Origin: Penium margaritaceum
Taxonomy: Eukaryota > Streptophyta > Zygnematophyceae > Desmidiales > Peniaceae
Direction of reading: 5' to 3'
NCBI GenBank assembly: GCA_023375785.1
Contig: SZWC01001555.1
Span: forward strand, 197,458-223,160
Length of the DNA stretch: 25,703 nt
Below, in pieces: positions 1 through 9,798 of the stretch. The position numbers and the translations under genes are program-made. The stretch's first letter is position 1. Each line of letters starts with the position of its first letter. Below the pieces are notes generated by a model, which was not told the origin of the DNA, did no database searches, and saw only the letters and a program-made list of their open reading frames with translations.

Positions 1-100
1 AGGAGGAGGAGGAGGAGGAGGAGGAGAAGGAGGAGGAGGAGGAGGAGGACGAGGAGGAGGACGAGGAGGAGGAGGAGGAAGAGGAGGAGGAGGAGGAGGA
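1..100. repeat. GGA trinucleotide microsatellite
   Basis: Nearly pure GGA repeat with a few AGA and GAC interruptions, running off the left edge. It lies beyond the 3' end of the minus-strand kinase gene. Read on the minus strand it is a CTC/CCT tract. Confidence 0.95.
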
Positions 101-251
101 TGTCAATAGTCTCTTGATAAACTTTCTGTGATACACGGCCAGAACATTGAAGACATATGAAATGAAAGGAATAAACACATCTTAAAAAATTATTGACTAG
201 ACAATCAAGTGCCAACAAAATGGTTGCACCACTTATTTGCAACCAGCTCAA

Positions 252-1685
252 CTACCTCGCCACTGCAAAGAAAGGGTCTGCCAACAGCATGGCAGCTGTG
301 GGCCTTCGCTGTGGATCATGCCGCATCATCATCCACACAATGTTCTTCAGATCCTCCGACACCTCCGCCCAGCACGGCCCCTCAAACAGCAGTGCATCCG
401 CACAAAACAAATCGTCCTCGTGTAGACGCGGAGTCACACCCGACACGAGCATGTAGATGGTGGCGCCCAGCGACCAAATGTCGGCTGCCAGGCCATACTG
501 TGCGTCGGCACTCTCCCCCTCCCCCTCCTCTCCCTCATCCCCACATCGGCTGCACTTGAGCACCTCCGGCGAAGCAAAAGCCATCGTGGCCAGTGCATGC
601 GTTCTCTTGAACTCTGCCGACTCGCCATCGTGCACCGCCAACCCAAAGTCGCTCAGCTTCACGCAAGTCTCGTCCTCGTCAATCCGTGACACAAATTGGC
701 CGGCGCCGCGCAGTTGGGCCGGCAGGTTGCGCACGACACGCTTCGACAGCAGCAGGTTCTGCGGCTTGATGTCCATGTGGATGATCTTCTTCGAGTGGAT
801 GTGCGCAACGGCTCTTAGAGCCTGTCTTGCGATGGCCACCACTTCCGACTCCGGCAAACCCTGAGCTACATGACCCTCACACCAACTGCTCCCATCATCG
901 CTGCTGCTGCTGCTGCTGCTCTCACCAGTGCTCGTTCTGCTGCTGCTGCTGCTATTGCCGATGCCATGAGAATAATCTCCCTCCTCCATGACTGCACTGC
1001 TGCCCTTGCTCCCTTCCAACTCACGCATGTTCCCAAACAAGTGGTCCAAAAGGTCTCCACCCCAACAGAACGGCATCGTCATGCACGCCTCGCTGCCATG
1101 CCTCTCATACCCGCACACTTGCAATACGTTCTCACAACCCTCCAACACTTTCATAGCTGAGTACTCCATGCGAGCTCTGCCCTCCGTTTCCTCGTCACAC
1201 ACCTTCACAAACTTGAACGCCGTCATCGCACCAGAGAAAGGGAGGCTGCCGACGTAAACCTCGCCGTTGCCCCCTTCCCCCGCCTTCACCAACTTGCCCT
1301 TGGCCCTAAGTTCAAACGAACTGACGACACCCTCGGTGCTATCATTTTCAGCGCAGTCTTGGCCAAGAGCGGGGCTGCACACATCAGCGTCGCCTTGCAA
1401 GTCTGTGGCGCTGTCTCCTCTGCACTCCGCGACATAGGCATTGCAGTAATCGCTGCACGCGACACTCGTCATGCTTAAGCTGTTGGTGTTACTGCTCTCT
1501 GCGGTAAAGCCAATGTTGCCACTGCTGCTATTGCTGCTGCTGCTGCTGTTGTCACCTGTGGAGTGTGCGTCGTCACTCCTTGAATGAGTCAACGTCGGCT
1601 CTTCAACGGCACACTCAAAAATCTGCATAACACAGAACGAAGGTGCACACCCGTCAAACCCCATCCGTGTGCTCCTGAACGCCAT
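252..1685 (-). CDS. Serine/threonine protein kinase (probable 3' exon or whole gene)
   Basis: Phosphorylates Ser/Thr on unknown substrates using ATP. Numbered from the ATG at 1685 (477 codons): Gly-rich loop GEGGNG at 136-141, ATP lysine in AFK at 158, alpha-C glutamate near 174, catalytic HMDIKPQN at 303-310 (HMD replaces HRD), metal-binding DFG at 346-348, ASPE at 371-374, DIWSLG at 402-407, and the late RRP arginine near 461. The domain ends with a typical ADPFF just before a TAG stop. All catalytic residues are present, so it should be active. Residues 40-125 and 245-268 are Ser-rich low complexity coded by AGC runs; the second sits inside the domain as an insert before the catalytic loop. 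The longest open frame begins upstream at a TTG, so 1685 is the first ATG. A good acceptor (pyrimidine-rich, ending ATGCAG) leaves an in-phase exon starting at 1622, so the true N-terminus may lie upstream. All 11 or so Gln codons are CAA/CAG. Subfamily unknown. Confidence 0.85.
   Translation of the reverse strand: MAFRSTRMGFDGCAPSFCVMQIFECAVEEPTLTHSRSDDAHSTGDNSSSSSNSSSGNIGFTAESSNTNSLSMTSVACSDYCNAYVAECRGDSATDLQGDADVCSPALGQDCAENDSTEGVVSSFELRAKGKLVKAGEGGNGEVYVGSLPFSGAMTAFKFVKVCDEETEGRARMEYSAMKVLEGCENVLQVCGYERHGSEACMTMPFCWGGDLLDHLFGNMRELEGSKGSSAVMEEGDYSHGIGNSSSSSRTSTGESSSSSSSDDGSSWCEGHVAQGLPESEVVAIARQALRAVAHIHSKKIIHMDIKPQNLLLSKRVVRNLPAQLRGAGQFVSRIDEDETCVKLSDFGLAVHDGESAEFKRTHALATMAFASPEVLKCSRCGDEGEEGEGESADAQYGLAADIWSLGATIYMLVSGVTPRLHEDDLFCADALLFEGPCWAEVSEDLKNIVWMMMRHDPQRRPTAAMLLADPFFAVAR
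1622..1640 (-). promoter_or_regulatory. Candidate 3' splice acceptor of the kinase gene
   Basis: On the minus strand a T-rich stretch ending in TTATGCAG precedes ATT TTT GAG, which is phase 0 in the kinase frame. If used, residues upstream of IFECAVEEP are intronic and the gene has one or more 5' exons. This is inference from motif and phase only. Confidence 0.35.
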
Positions 1686-1744
1686 ACCCCATCTTAGGGC
1701 GGCTGTAGAGGCAAGCAGCAAGGACAAAGTAGGGCGCAGCGGCG

Positions 1745-2104
1745 ATGAGCAACAACAAGAGCAGTGGCAGAAGCAAGAAGTTCGAGGAAAGTGCTCGAGG
1801 AGAAGAGGCTTCGCCTATCCCAATGGTAAGAGTGAACGGCTCCAACGCAATAGGTCAGGGTTCAGGTCCAGATGTACACAGTTTGGCTAGGCGGCTCTTG
1901 AGCAGGGACGTGCAGGAGGAGAGAGAGCAGAAGGTGAGGCAGGCAGCAGCCACAAGTAGAGAGTGGTGGGAGCACAAGACACAGCTTGAGAGGAAAGTAG
2001 AGACAGCAAGCGCAGCAGCACAGGAAAGCAACAACAGAAACCGTGGTAGCGGAGGCAAGCAGCTGCGGCAGCCAAGCCAAACAGAAAGCACATGGTTGAA
2101 GTAA
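1745..2104 (+). CDS. Hypothetical small charged protein
   Basis: Complete ATG-to-TAA frame of 119 codons. The product is hydrophilic and rich in Arg, Glu, Gln and Ser, with a heptad-like middle (LARRLLSRDVQEEREQ, then TQLERKVETA) compatible with a short coiled coil. It runs opposite to the kinase, with only about 60 bp between the two start codons. If the kinase has a 5' exon near 2645, this ORF lies wholly inside that intron on the other strand and is less believable. The opposite strand here is also open and hydrophobic. No family recognised. Confidence 0.2.
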   Translation: MSNNKSSGRSKKFEESARGEEASPIPMVRVNGSNAIGQGSGPDVHSLARRLLSRDVQEEREQKVRQAAATSREWWEHKTQLERKVETASAAAQESNNRNRGSGGKQLRQPSQTESTWLK

Positions 2105-2474
2105 AGCTCTGTCGGAAGGTGCATCACTTCACACGAGTGAACCGAGCCATAAGCGCTCTAGTGCTCTTGTCTGCACCATCTGCTACCAGACCGGCGCATA
2201 CAACTTGTGATTCAAACCTCATCCGCACTTCCTACCAAACAGTGGTTGCGTGCAAATCTCGTTTTGGTAAACCAAGCATAACTGCTGTCGAAGGCGTCGT
2301 CTTCTACAGATTTTGCCAGCTACGGACATGTCTTGAGATGCCGTGCCATCCAATCAAAGCAAGAAGACCGCTGAGTGGCACGTAGCACAGAGCCAGACTT
2401 TGCCGCCTAAATGTCCATCCGACGATGTGTGCACTGTGCACTTTTGACAGAGACTCCATCAGAAGCTCACTCAC

Positions 2475-2645
2475 CTCAATTGGGACGACGGCGGTGGACA
2501 GCTTGCGACTGAGACACCCTCCAAGCTGCTTGTTGTTTTCTCCACGCGTATCGTCGTGCTGTCTGAGCACTCCGCGGCGGAACCATCCGCCCACTACCGC
2601 GCACACTGCACGGACGGCTGCCGCCACCTTAGCCCTCACGGCCAT
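2475..2645 (-). CDS. Candidate 5' exon (57 codons) with consensus splice donor
   Basis: On the minus strand an ATG opens a basic, Ala/Val-rich N-terminus (MAVRAKVAAAVRAVCAVVGG...) that could be a membrane or organelle-targeting leader. After 57 codons the frame meets GAG followed by GTGAGT (2469-2474), a near-perfect eukaryotic donor in phase 0. The downstream kinase exon at 1622 also begins in phase 0, so the two could be exons of one gene across an ~850-bp intron, possibly with others between. The frame also runs on to a TAG near 2304, so a separate 114-codon ORF is possible. No homology is recognised. A CRE-like palindrome lies about 440 bp upstream. Confidence 0.3.
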
Positions 2646-3085
2646 GGCGTGCGGTGTGTGTGGTGAAGAGAGTCTAGCGGTCTTGCTGTGACTGGAAGAA
2701 AGCTGCTGTGGCTGGTGATTCCGATGGGCTGCGCTGAGTGGCAAGCTGTACGACTGTGACCGGCGGAATTCGTGTGTGGGATCTGCGTGTGACACCAACG
2801 ACTGCACCACAGGGGCTATCTGTTTGTGCCACTGCCGCCGACGCCTGCCGTAGCGAGAGTCTCGCTCAGTGCTTGATGTTTGGCGCCCAGCACCAAACAC
2901 GTCGTAAGAGTAGCCTGCGCTGGTTCTTGGCGTTGAGCGTTGGGCGTGTAGGGTTGGATGACGACGACCAACGCCGCGTCGTCAGAGTATAGACCGCGCT
3001 TTGAGTCGCCCGTTTCCGTCGCCATCGGATTTGCACAGCACCATGTTGGAGAGCGATCCGTTAAAGTGTCGTTGGACCATGGTCT

Positions 3086-3102
3086 CATGACGTGACGTCA
3101 TG
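3086..3102. promoter_or_regulatory. Perfect palindrome with a CRE/bZIP core
   Basis: 8-bp arms CATGACGT and ACGTCATG around one base, containing TGACGTCA at 3093-3100, the classic binding core for CREB/ATF or TGA-type bZIP factors. It lies upstream of the minus-strand candidate exon at 2645, where a promoter element could sit. Function is inferred from the motif only. Confidence 0.4.
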
Positions 3103-3618
3103 GCGTTTGCCGTGGAAAGCAAGCACACGTCATTGGCACATGGTGCTGGCATGTGCTCGCCGTGTTTAGACCATCACGTTCGCCACACATACATTAGAAG
3201 CAATAGCAGAATTTGCTTCATTTGCTGCGGAAACTGCGGGCCAACATCATTTTTTTGTCAAAACTGTTGAGTCTAAAAGAACGTTCTGTTTGCGTTGCCA
3301 CTGCAAACCGATCTCCCAATGCAACAGCTAGCGCGCGCTGCTATGCTCGTGTGCCCGTGACGGTTGGTAGGGGATGTGATGTGCGGCAGAGGCTGACGCC
3401 CGAACTTAGACCCGACCTGACCAACAGTCGTCGCAAACTGCGGCTAAAAAGTGGGTCTCCGTCTCAAAACGCTCGAAAGAAGCCAGATTGACTGCAAACT
3501 TCTTAGATTTGCGATTGATCTAGCTTCATCTAGCGGTTTTGAAAGGCCTTCGAAAAAGGAGCCACCCTGCCACCAATGGCGGGGGTGAACAGCGTGATGG
3601 CGGCCCGGCGTCATCACG

Positions 3619-3637
3619 CAGTTCAACTGTTGAACTG
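3619..3637. repeat. Perfect 19-bp palindrome
   Basis: 9-bp arms CAGTTCAAC and GTTGAACTG around a single T, with a third GTTCAACTG immediately after. The outer flanks (ATCACGCAG and CTGCGTGCGTGAT) also nearly pair, so the region could form an imperfect longer hairpin. Confidence 0.8.
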
Positions 3638-4162
3638 TTCAACTGCGTGCGTGATAGTGCAATTTTGAACCATGCAACACAACTCGGCACTGCCTAGAAC
3701 GGCGCAGTGGAGTCCGACTCCCGGCATATCCCATTCGAGGTGAGTGGGTTCCCAGGAGATGCCGCTGCCTGCTGCTGCCTCGTGGACGGCGCAGCAAAGT
3801 CGGGGTGTGCTTTGTGCGCTCTGAAAAGATTCGAATGTTGTATCTGACACCGCACTTTGGGCACAAGCACGACGCAGCAGATCACGCATTGCATTGGCCA
3901 CCGCCTCCGCCAGACGCTCTGAGCTTGCTGTGCCGAAGATGGTGCCTCCGTCGAAGCTACGGCTGCCACACCAATGCATCAGTCTGAAGACGTAGCGTTT
4001 GCATGTGCTGTTTAGCGCTGCCGCCGCCGCCTGAGGCAATTCGGATAGTCCAAAAAATGCCGACAAAATCGGAGCGCTCCTCGTGCATCCGCCGCGTTGT
4101 CCGGGCTTCTTTCTCCTCGACGAAGAGATCACCGATCGTTCTGAATTCGGGGGTGTGACCAT
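3623..4162 (-). CDS. Hypothetical ORF, 179 codons
   Basis: ATG-initiated frame with a basic N-terminus (SSRRKKPGQRGG), an Ala/Leu-rich middle (SERLAEAVANAMRDLLRRA) and a Cys-containing C-terminus. Its stop lies next to the palindrome at 3619-3637. No family, signal peptide or membrane segment is evident and overlapping frames are also open. It may be a gene fragment, an exon, or chance in GC-rich DNA. Confidence 0.2.
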   Translation of the reverse strand: MVTPPNSERSVISSSRRKKPGQRGGCTRSAPILSAFFGLSELPQAAAAALNSTCKRYVFRLMHWCGSRSFDGGTIFGTASSERLAEAVANAMRDLLRRACAQSAVSDTTFESFQSAQSTPRLCCAVHEAAAGSGISWEPTHLEWDMPGVGLHCAVLGSAELCCMVQNCTITHAVEQFNS

Positions 4163-4420
4163 ATATCCACAGAATTCCCAATAGACCTGAGATATCTAGT
4201 AACCGCTCTTTAACAAGGCCATATCCACCTGTTTCGCAGTTTCAACCTGAAAAACCCACATGTCGAAGAAAAACATTGAGGTGTCCAGGAGAAAGCGCGT
4301 GAACACCATGTCGATGCTGCATGAAATGCAGTGTTGGAATTCTGACGTCAGTATTTCATTCGAACAGTCACAAATCCCTTTTACGAGGGGTTTGTGACAG
4401 TTCAAAGGAGGCGTTTGCAA

Positions 4421-4446
4421 GGGGGGGGGGGGGGGGGGGGGGGGGG
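4421..4446 (+). repeat. Homopolymer G run, 26 bases
   Basis: Uninterrupted G tract followed by AGGG. Such a tract can form G-quadruplex structure. Its exact length is unreliable in most sequencing data. Confidence 0.9.
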
Positions 4447-4480
4447 AGGGTCAAGACATCCCATGCGTTCAAAGGGAACT

Positions 4481-4510
4481 TGCTGGGCCCCGCTACAGCG
4501 GGGCCCAGCA
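4481..4510. repeat. GC-rich hairpin, 14-bp perfect arms
   Basis: TGCTGGGCCCCGCT and its exact complement are separated by only AC, giving a 30-bp near-perfect palindrome. No T-run follows, and no gene on either side would need a bacterial-type terminator. Its role is unknown; it may be a mobile-element end or a cruciform site. Confidence 0.85.
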
Positions 4511-4703
4511 TGTGCTCGAGCAAACAATTGAAACCCTCAACCCTAAATGCAATTAGGGATAGGGTTTGAACTCCGTTAGCATTGTAAACAGGAGAGTTTG
4601 CGTGCGGAGAAAAACTATTGGAGACAGGTGTGTTCCTGCCGTCGTGATTGGCCCAGAAAAGAGAATGGACGCGCGCGGGGGGGGGGGTTCATCGCTCGAT
4701 CGT

Positions 4704-4856
4704 GAACCCAGGGGTATTGGTTCTTCCTGAACCCCAACAAATCTCGATTGTGGATATGCGGGCTATTTTGCCCTTCTCCTTCTGAATTTCTTTTCAGGAC
4801 TGAAGTTTCTGGGGTAAATCAACCCAGGGGCCTTGGTTCTTCCTGACTCCCAACAA
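4704..4856 (+). repeat. Duplicated ~37-bp segment, 116 bp apart
   Basis: 4704-4740 and 4820-4856 share the pattern AACCCAGGGG..TTGGTTCTTCCTGA..CCCAACAA with about five differences. This is a local duplication in gene-free DNA. No coding frame or known element is recognised. Confidence 0.7.
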
Positions 4857-5802
4857 GACAACCCGCTTTCTGTAGGCATCAGCGACGTGGCCCGCATTTG
4901 GGCAGCGACCAACAGGAGGGCCCGCAAGTGCGCGGACCTGGTGAAAGAGAGAAATTGGCGAGAGGATAACGATGGGTGTTTCGCTTTCCTTTTTGGTCTT
5001 CGCATGAGATTCGCTTGCAATGTCGCGCGACTTTGACACGTACGAAACAAGCACAGGGCTACTTCATTGTTGAGATTGGACAATAGGGTTCGATTTTTGG
5101 GGAGCTCTCAGGGCCCCGTGGTCGGAATACGAGCAAAAAGGGCTGTCTACTCAAGTCGCAGGACCAAACGTGGCCCTTACGTTGGGGTGCCCAAATTTTT
5201 TTCTCAAAGCTAGAATGAATGAGCATAACCGTCTGTTGCAGAGGAAAACTTTAGAAAGAAACAAACTTGAATATAAATCCCGGTCCATCCGCTTTAATCT
5301 CTAAAGGGAGTGCAATGACATTCTTATTACTCTACAGAAATATATGCATGGTATATTGATTAATGCATCGTTTCAACTACTTCTACAAGAATCAAGTTAT
5401 TCGTTTGATTAACTTAAAAAACAATCTTCATCATCTTGATCTTGTTCCTCGAGATGATAGGTTAAAAGGGCGATTTCGTTGTTTCAACGCCAAGGTGAAT
5501 GTAGAATAGATTTTCAAGGTAAGATTATGTCACTTTGTGCAAAAGTTGCAACAAGATATTCGACAGTACAATTCACTAAGAAGTATTGAATAACATGGGT
5601 TCAAATGGTGCAAACATTCTTCATTCGAGCCCCGTTTTGTAGAGGGCCAGTTCAGCCCTCCCACCTCGCAACAACGAAGGGTGGTTTGCAACCACCCCAC
5701 GCTATAGTGAGGGCTGCCCGGTGGCTAGCCACTACCTAGCCTTCACCCTGCTAACGGCCGGCCGACTAGACGACCGGCAGCCGGTCAGGTGACCGGCCAG
5801 CC

Positions 5803-5924
5803 ATGAGTGAGTGAGTGAGTGTGAGTGAGTGTGAGTGTGTTAGTGTGTGGTGTGAACGTGCGCGCTTGTGCGTGTGCGCGCATGTGCATTTGTGTGCGTG
5901 CACGCACGCATGCACGCACATACC

Positions 5925-5997
<73 letters not shown>

Positions 5998-6147
5998 ATG
6001 CATACCTGCGTGCATGCGAGCGTGCATGCGTGCTTGCGTGAGTGCTTGCGTGCGTTTGTGCGTGCGTGCGTGCGTGCATGCGTGCGTGCGTGCGTGCGTG
6101 CGTTTGTACATGCGTATGTGTGTGCGTGCGTGCATGCGTGCGTGCGT
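5803..6147 (+). repeat. Compound microsatellite GAGT / GT / TGCG
   Basis: GAGT-type repeats (5803-5845) pass through mixed TG/CG repeats into about 35 pure GT units (5926-5996), then a TGCG-rich array (6000-6147). The last bases, TGCGT, are the likely target-site duplication of E1. All open frames here (Cys/Val or His/Thr) are by-products of the repeat. Confidence 0.95.
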
Positions 6148-6970
6148 TGTTGGTTTTTGCACATCTCTCATTGTGCTCTGTTGTGTCCTCCCGGCTTGTG
6201 TACATCACCGTGCAGATGACTGATGGCGAGACACGATGCTACTGGAGTGTCATCCGGTGGAGTCGACGGACGCTGAGGCCTACACGCAGTTTGCTGGAGC
6301 CTCCTCCGACGGTCGACGTGCTCAGCTTCATCTGCAGGCCTCCTTGGCAGTTGTGCCGCCGGCGGTCACTGCCACTAGAGATGCTATCTGCATGTGTTGC
6401 GTGCTAGATCTGACTGCACCATTACGTCTACAGCGTCATGTTCTACTTAGGGTCCAAGTCACATGTTGATCTAGCACTATTGTTATTGGGGACTAGTGTA
6501 GACGCTGCTTGGGTCTAGGCGGCCATAAATCATTTGGGCTATTTTTCTAGATGATTCTGACCGCACGACTGCATTCGCAGTGTCGGTATTATGATATGGT
6601 GCAGTTTCAAACAAAACGGACGACGCCCGGATTTCGGGCTGTCGGTCGTCTGGCAGGACTCACTGAGAAAACCCTGCCAGCCAGAAAGTAGGTCATTTTT
6701 CTGATTGGCTAAAAGGCTGAGTAACAAGCTATACAGAGATGGGGGGAGCTAGAGCTTGGAGGAGTCTCCCATTACTATTCATTTTCTATTGCTAATCAGT
6801 TCTTTTCAGTTTCCACTGCCTTATTGGCGCTAACTCCTCAGCGCGCAGTTTCTCTCTCACAGACTCAGAGCAGCGGAAGGGGGCAACAGTGCAAAGCAAC
6901 GAGCGTGGGGCCATGCCTACTCTAGCGACGCTTCAGCCTTTAGACGCCGCTCTATTCTAGGTTTCAAGCT
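6148..6970 (+). repeat. E1 5' LTR
   Basis: 823 bp starting TGTTGG and ending CAAGCT just before the PBS, matched along its length by the 3' LTR. It should hold the E1 promoter and polyadenylation signals. Compared with its partner it often has CTA where the 3' LTR has CTG. Confidence 0.9.
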
Positions 6971-6982
6971 TGGTATCAAAGA
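6971..6982 (+). other. E1 primer-binding site (initiator Met-tRNA type)
   Basis: TGGTATCAAAGA directly follows the LTR. Its first eight bases match TGGTATCA of the plant copia PBS, which is complementary to the 3' end of initiator Met-tRNA and primes minus-strand DNA synthesis. Confidence 0.75.
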
Positions 6983-7309
6983 CATAGCGCAGCAGAAGCA
7001 GCTTACATGAGCAGTAGCAAGGCGTAAAGGTCTTAGTCTACGCCGGTCCCAGAAACGCGTCCGTGCAAGGGAGACTGTGCCGGATTTTTCCGTGTACAGT
7101 TAGCCTCGTAGGGTGGTGTCGTCAAAATGCTCTCAACGCAGGGGAAATAGTGTAAAAACATTTCTAGAAGCACTGACCCCGCGACGGCGGTAGCGTTGGC
7201 AGACTCACAGCCAGCAACGTGACGGGCGACACCGTGACGGCACTGACACACGCGGCGACGACGCCACAGACAAGAGGAGTGACCTCTCCCGCCTCCCCTC
7301 CCTCTCCTC

Positions 7310-8345
7310 TGCAGCCACAGCAGCAGCAGCCATAGCGCAGATTTGCGCAGCAGATCTCCGCTGCAAAGCTGCGGCCTCAGCCACAACAACAGTAGCAGCA
7401 GCAGCAACAGCAGATGTTGCTGCACAACAGTAGCCACGGCATCAGCCACAACTACGTAGGAGCTGCCACAAATGCGCAGCAATTGCGCAGCCAGCCGCGA
7501 AGCTGCACAACATGCAGCCACGCAACCATGCAGCCACGCAGCCCCACAGCCTCGCAGCCACGCGGCCACGCGGCCACGCAACCACGTAGCCTCAGAGCTG
7601 CTATGCAGCCACGCAGCTACGCAGACACGCAACCACATGGCCACGCAGCCACGCAACCACATGGCCACGTAGCCACGCAACCACCTAGTTGCCCCGACAA
7701 GCCGTAGCAGCAACAGCAGCCAAAGCAGCCACGACAGCCACAGTAGCCGTAGCAGCTGCAGCAGCCGCTGCAGCCACAACAGCCGTTGTGGCCGCAGCAT
7801 CCTTCATCGCAACAGTAGTTGCCATAGTACATGCAGCACGAGCAGCAGCAATAGCAGCAGGACGGCAACACCATGCTACTGATATCAGCGGATCGGTGTT
7901 GGCTTCAGCAGCAGTGTATCAACCTCATTGCTGATGTCACTACTAATGTTAGCAACAAAGGGAAAAAAGGGGGAACAACAAAACAGACAAAGCCAAAAGA
8001 GGGGGGACATGGCGAATAGTCTTAGTGGAGAAGGGTTATCCTCCGTTTGAGGAACTCCACGGCCCCCTTTCTTGCAGCAACTGCAACAGCTACAACAGCA
8101 GCAGCAGCAATAGCTTCTGCCGTTGCAGCAGTAGCCACTGCAGCAGCAACCACTACAGTAACAGCAGCCACCGCTGACGCAGCAGCAGTTGCAACAGCAG
8201 CGGCCACTACAGCAGTAGTTGCAGCAAGATCAGTAGCAGCAGCAGCAGCAGCAGCAAGAGTGGCAGCACGTGTAGCTACAGCACTAGCAGCAACAGTAGC
8301 AGTAGCAGTAGCAGTAGCAAACATAGCAGCAATAGCAACAACCCA
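7310..8345 (+). other. CAG-rich leader of E1 with two competing readings
   Basis: Two CAG-rich blocks (7310-7880 and 8070-8345) flank a non-repetitive segment. In the frame continuous with gag the second block reads as Gln-rich, but with many CAGs replaced by TAG, one TAA, and no TGA. In the neighbouring frame it reads as an open Ala/Thr/Val-rich stretch (about 8047-8361). The first block behaves likewise, with QQQQP-like text interrupted by TAG. I cannot decide whether it was a Gln-rich gag N-terminus, an Ala-rich leader ORF like that of E2, or an untranslated expanded repeat. 6983-7309 shows nothing recognisable. Confidence 0.55.
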
Positions 8346-9798
8346 TAGGTTTTGCCGCTAGCTCATCCGACCCCCTGGCCGCCATTCGCCAGCAGCTTGC
8401 GGCACTGACGTAGCAACTTGCAGCACTGCAACCGCTAACACCACAGAGTTATGGTAGTGCCATGCCGCCCTTACTTCCTCGAGGGCACGCTAGCCCCGCT
8501 CTTTCTGCTGCCACGTATTACCTAGCACAGTAGCAAACCCAGGGTCAGCAGCAGACGGTGACGTCAGTCCTTGGCCCACTCTAGGTGCCGGCCGTAGGCC
8601 AAAGGCCTTTGAGACCCTGCCCTCGCTGCCCCAGGCTGGTGAGTAGTTCCAGAGCTGGGAGCTCAGCTTTTGCATCTGTGCACAGTGCGAGGGTCTATGG
8701 TCGTACTACATTTGCTCGTAGGACTCCTCCCAGGCCGACCAGCTGCATGATGCTGGTTGCAGCGTACGCGCTCTTGTCTCGGTTGCCCCTCAAGTTTCAC
8801 ACCTCACCATCAAGCCCTTCCTCAGAGACTTCACGATTGGCGGGACTCCAGACCTTGCAACCGCGTGGGACGTCCTCACGTATCCCGATCGCCTATCCAG
8901 CGAGGCTGAGACAAGCCGTCTGCTTCTGGAGTTCAACTCCCTGCACATGGGGGAGATTGAGACGGTAACCTCCTACTACAACGAGCGGAGGACATCCTCC
9001 GTCGCCTGAGCGACTCTGCTCCACCCCCTCTCACCGCGCTCTTGACCATGAAATTCGGTGCCACCGACGCGTTTGCCGACGTCTTTGTCCACTACACCCA
9101 AGACTTCCTCTCCGTAATGGCAGCCCAAGGCACCCTCATGCCCTGGGCATACGAGTTATTTCAAAGGATTGAGGAGGCTCGTCTGGAGTCACGCGTCCAG
9201 CGCACAGAGGCCCTCAAATCCCCTGCTGTCGCCTCCGTGGCCGTTGCCTCCCTCGGAGTAGCTACATCCGCCAGCTCCTTGTCGCCACGGAAGAAGAAGC
9301 GCAAGGGCAAGAAGGACAAGGGCCAACAGTAGCAGCCGACCAGGTCAAGTGGTGGTGGCTCAGTCTGCCACAACTGTGGCAAGCCAGGCCACGGGTGGTA
9401 TACGTGCCTGCTCCCGACAAACGAGGCATACTTCATCGCCACCATGCGTCGCCAACGTTAGTGTCGTCTCGCCTGTACTGCCATAGCTGTCGCCGGCCCT
9501 GATGCCTCCACCCCGTCCGGCAACTCCACTACTCCGACGGCCGCATTGGTCCTGCCGTCACCCGCTCTGCAACAGTATCCTCTGTAGCCATCGACGCTGC
9601 CCTTTCCATCACCGGTGCAGCTCTCCTCCTTTCCGGGCTCTGGCACTGTCACACCGCACTCGGTCTACACTCCCGGACCCTCCATCCGTGAGCATCAGTT
9701 GGAGCAATCCATCGTGCTCCAGCTCAGCCTGCCTTGGCGCCCCCCCAGGGAAGCGCGAGCTGCGCCATTTCCTGCTCGCCTGCCCTGCCCTGCATGAC
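8342..9798 (+). pseudogene. gag: E1 gag (nucleocapsid/capsid), broken
   Basis: Copia Gag forms the virus-like particle and binds the element RNA. Visible parts are a Gln/Ala-rich N-terminus (QQLAAL repeated), a UBN2-type capsid segment (AWDVLTYPDRL, EFNSLHMGEIETV, RRLSDSAPPPLTALL), a basic Lys/Arg patch (SPRKKKRKGKKDKG), and a zinc knuckle CHNCGKPGHGWYTC of form CX2CX4HX4C near 9366. TAG interrupts it at 8411, 8531, 8582, 8644, 9330, 9459 and 9585. Several lie in Gln-rich text where CAG is the obvious ancestor; 8411 falls in a repeat whose other copy has CAG. Two frameshifts lie near 8600 and 8990. The frame is lost before the protease. Confidence 0.8.

Larger units (their letters stand above)
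2905..5800. other. Mostly gene-free spacer
   Basis: Apart from the hypothetical ORF at 3623-4162 and the short repeats listed separately, no protein family, RNA gene or mobile-element core is visible. Base composition changes sharply: 5200-5640 is AT-rich, unlike the GC-rich flanks. 5640-5800 returns to GC-rich sequence with small perfect inverted repeats at 5679-5697 (GGGTGGTT/AACCACCC) and 5780-5797 (GCCGGTCA/TGACCGGC). Confidence 0.6.

Noticed and set aside
4481..4510. Rho-independent terminator
   Set aside because: Strong stem but no T-run, no gene to terminate, and a eukaryotic context.
5766..6223. Cys/Val-rich and His/Thr-rich ORFs in all frames
   Set aside because: Translation of GT and TGCG microsatellites; the same applies to 16708-17019 and 25136-25495.
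7033..7874. Leu/Trp- and Cys-rich minus-strand ORFs
   Set aside because: Antisense reading of the CAG-rich E1 leader, with no start context or family.
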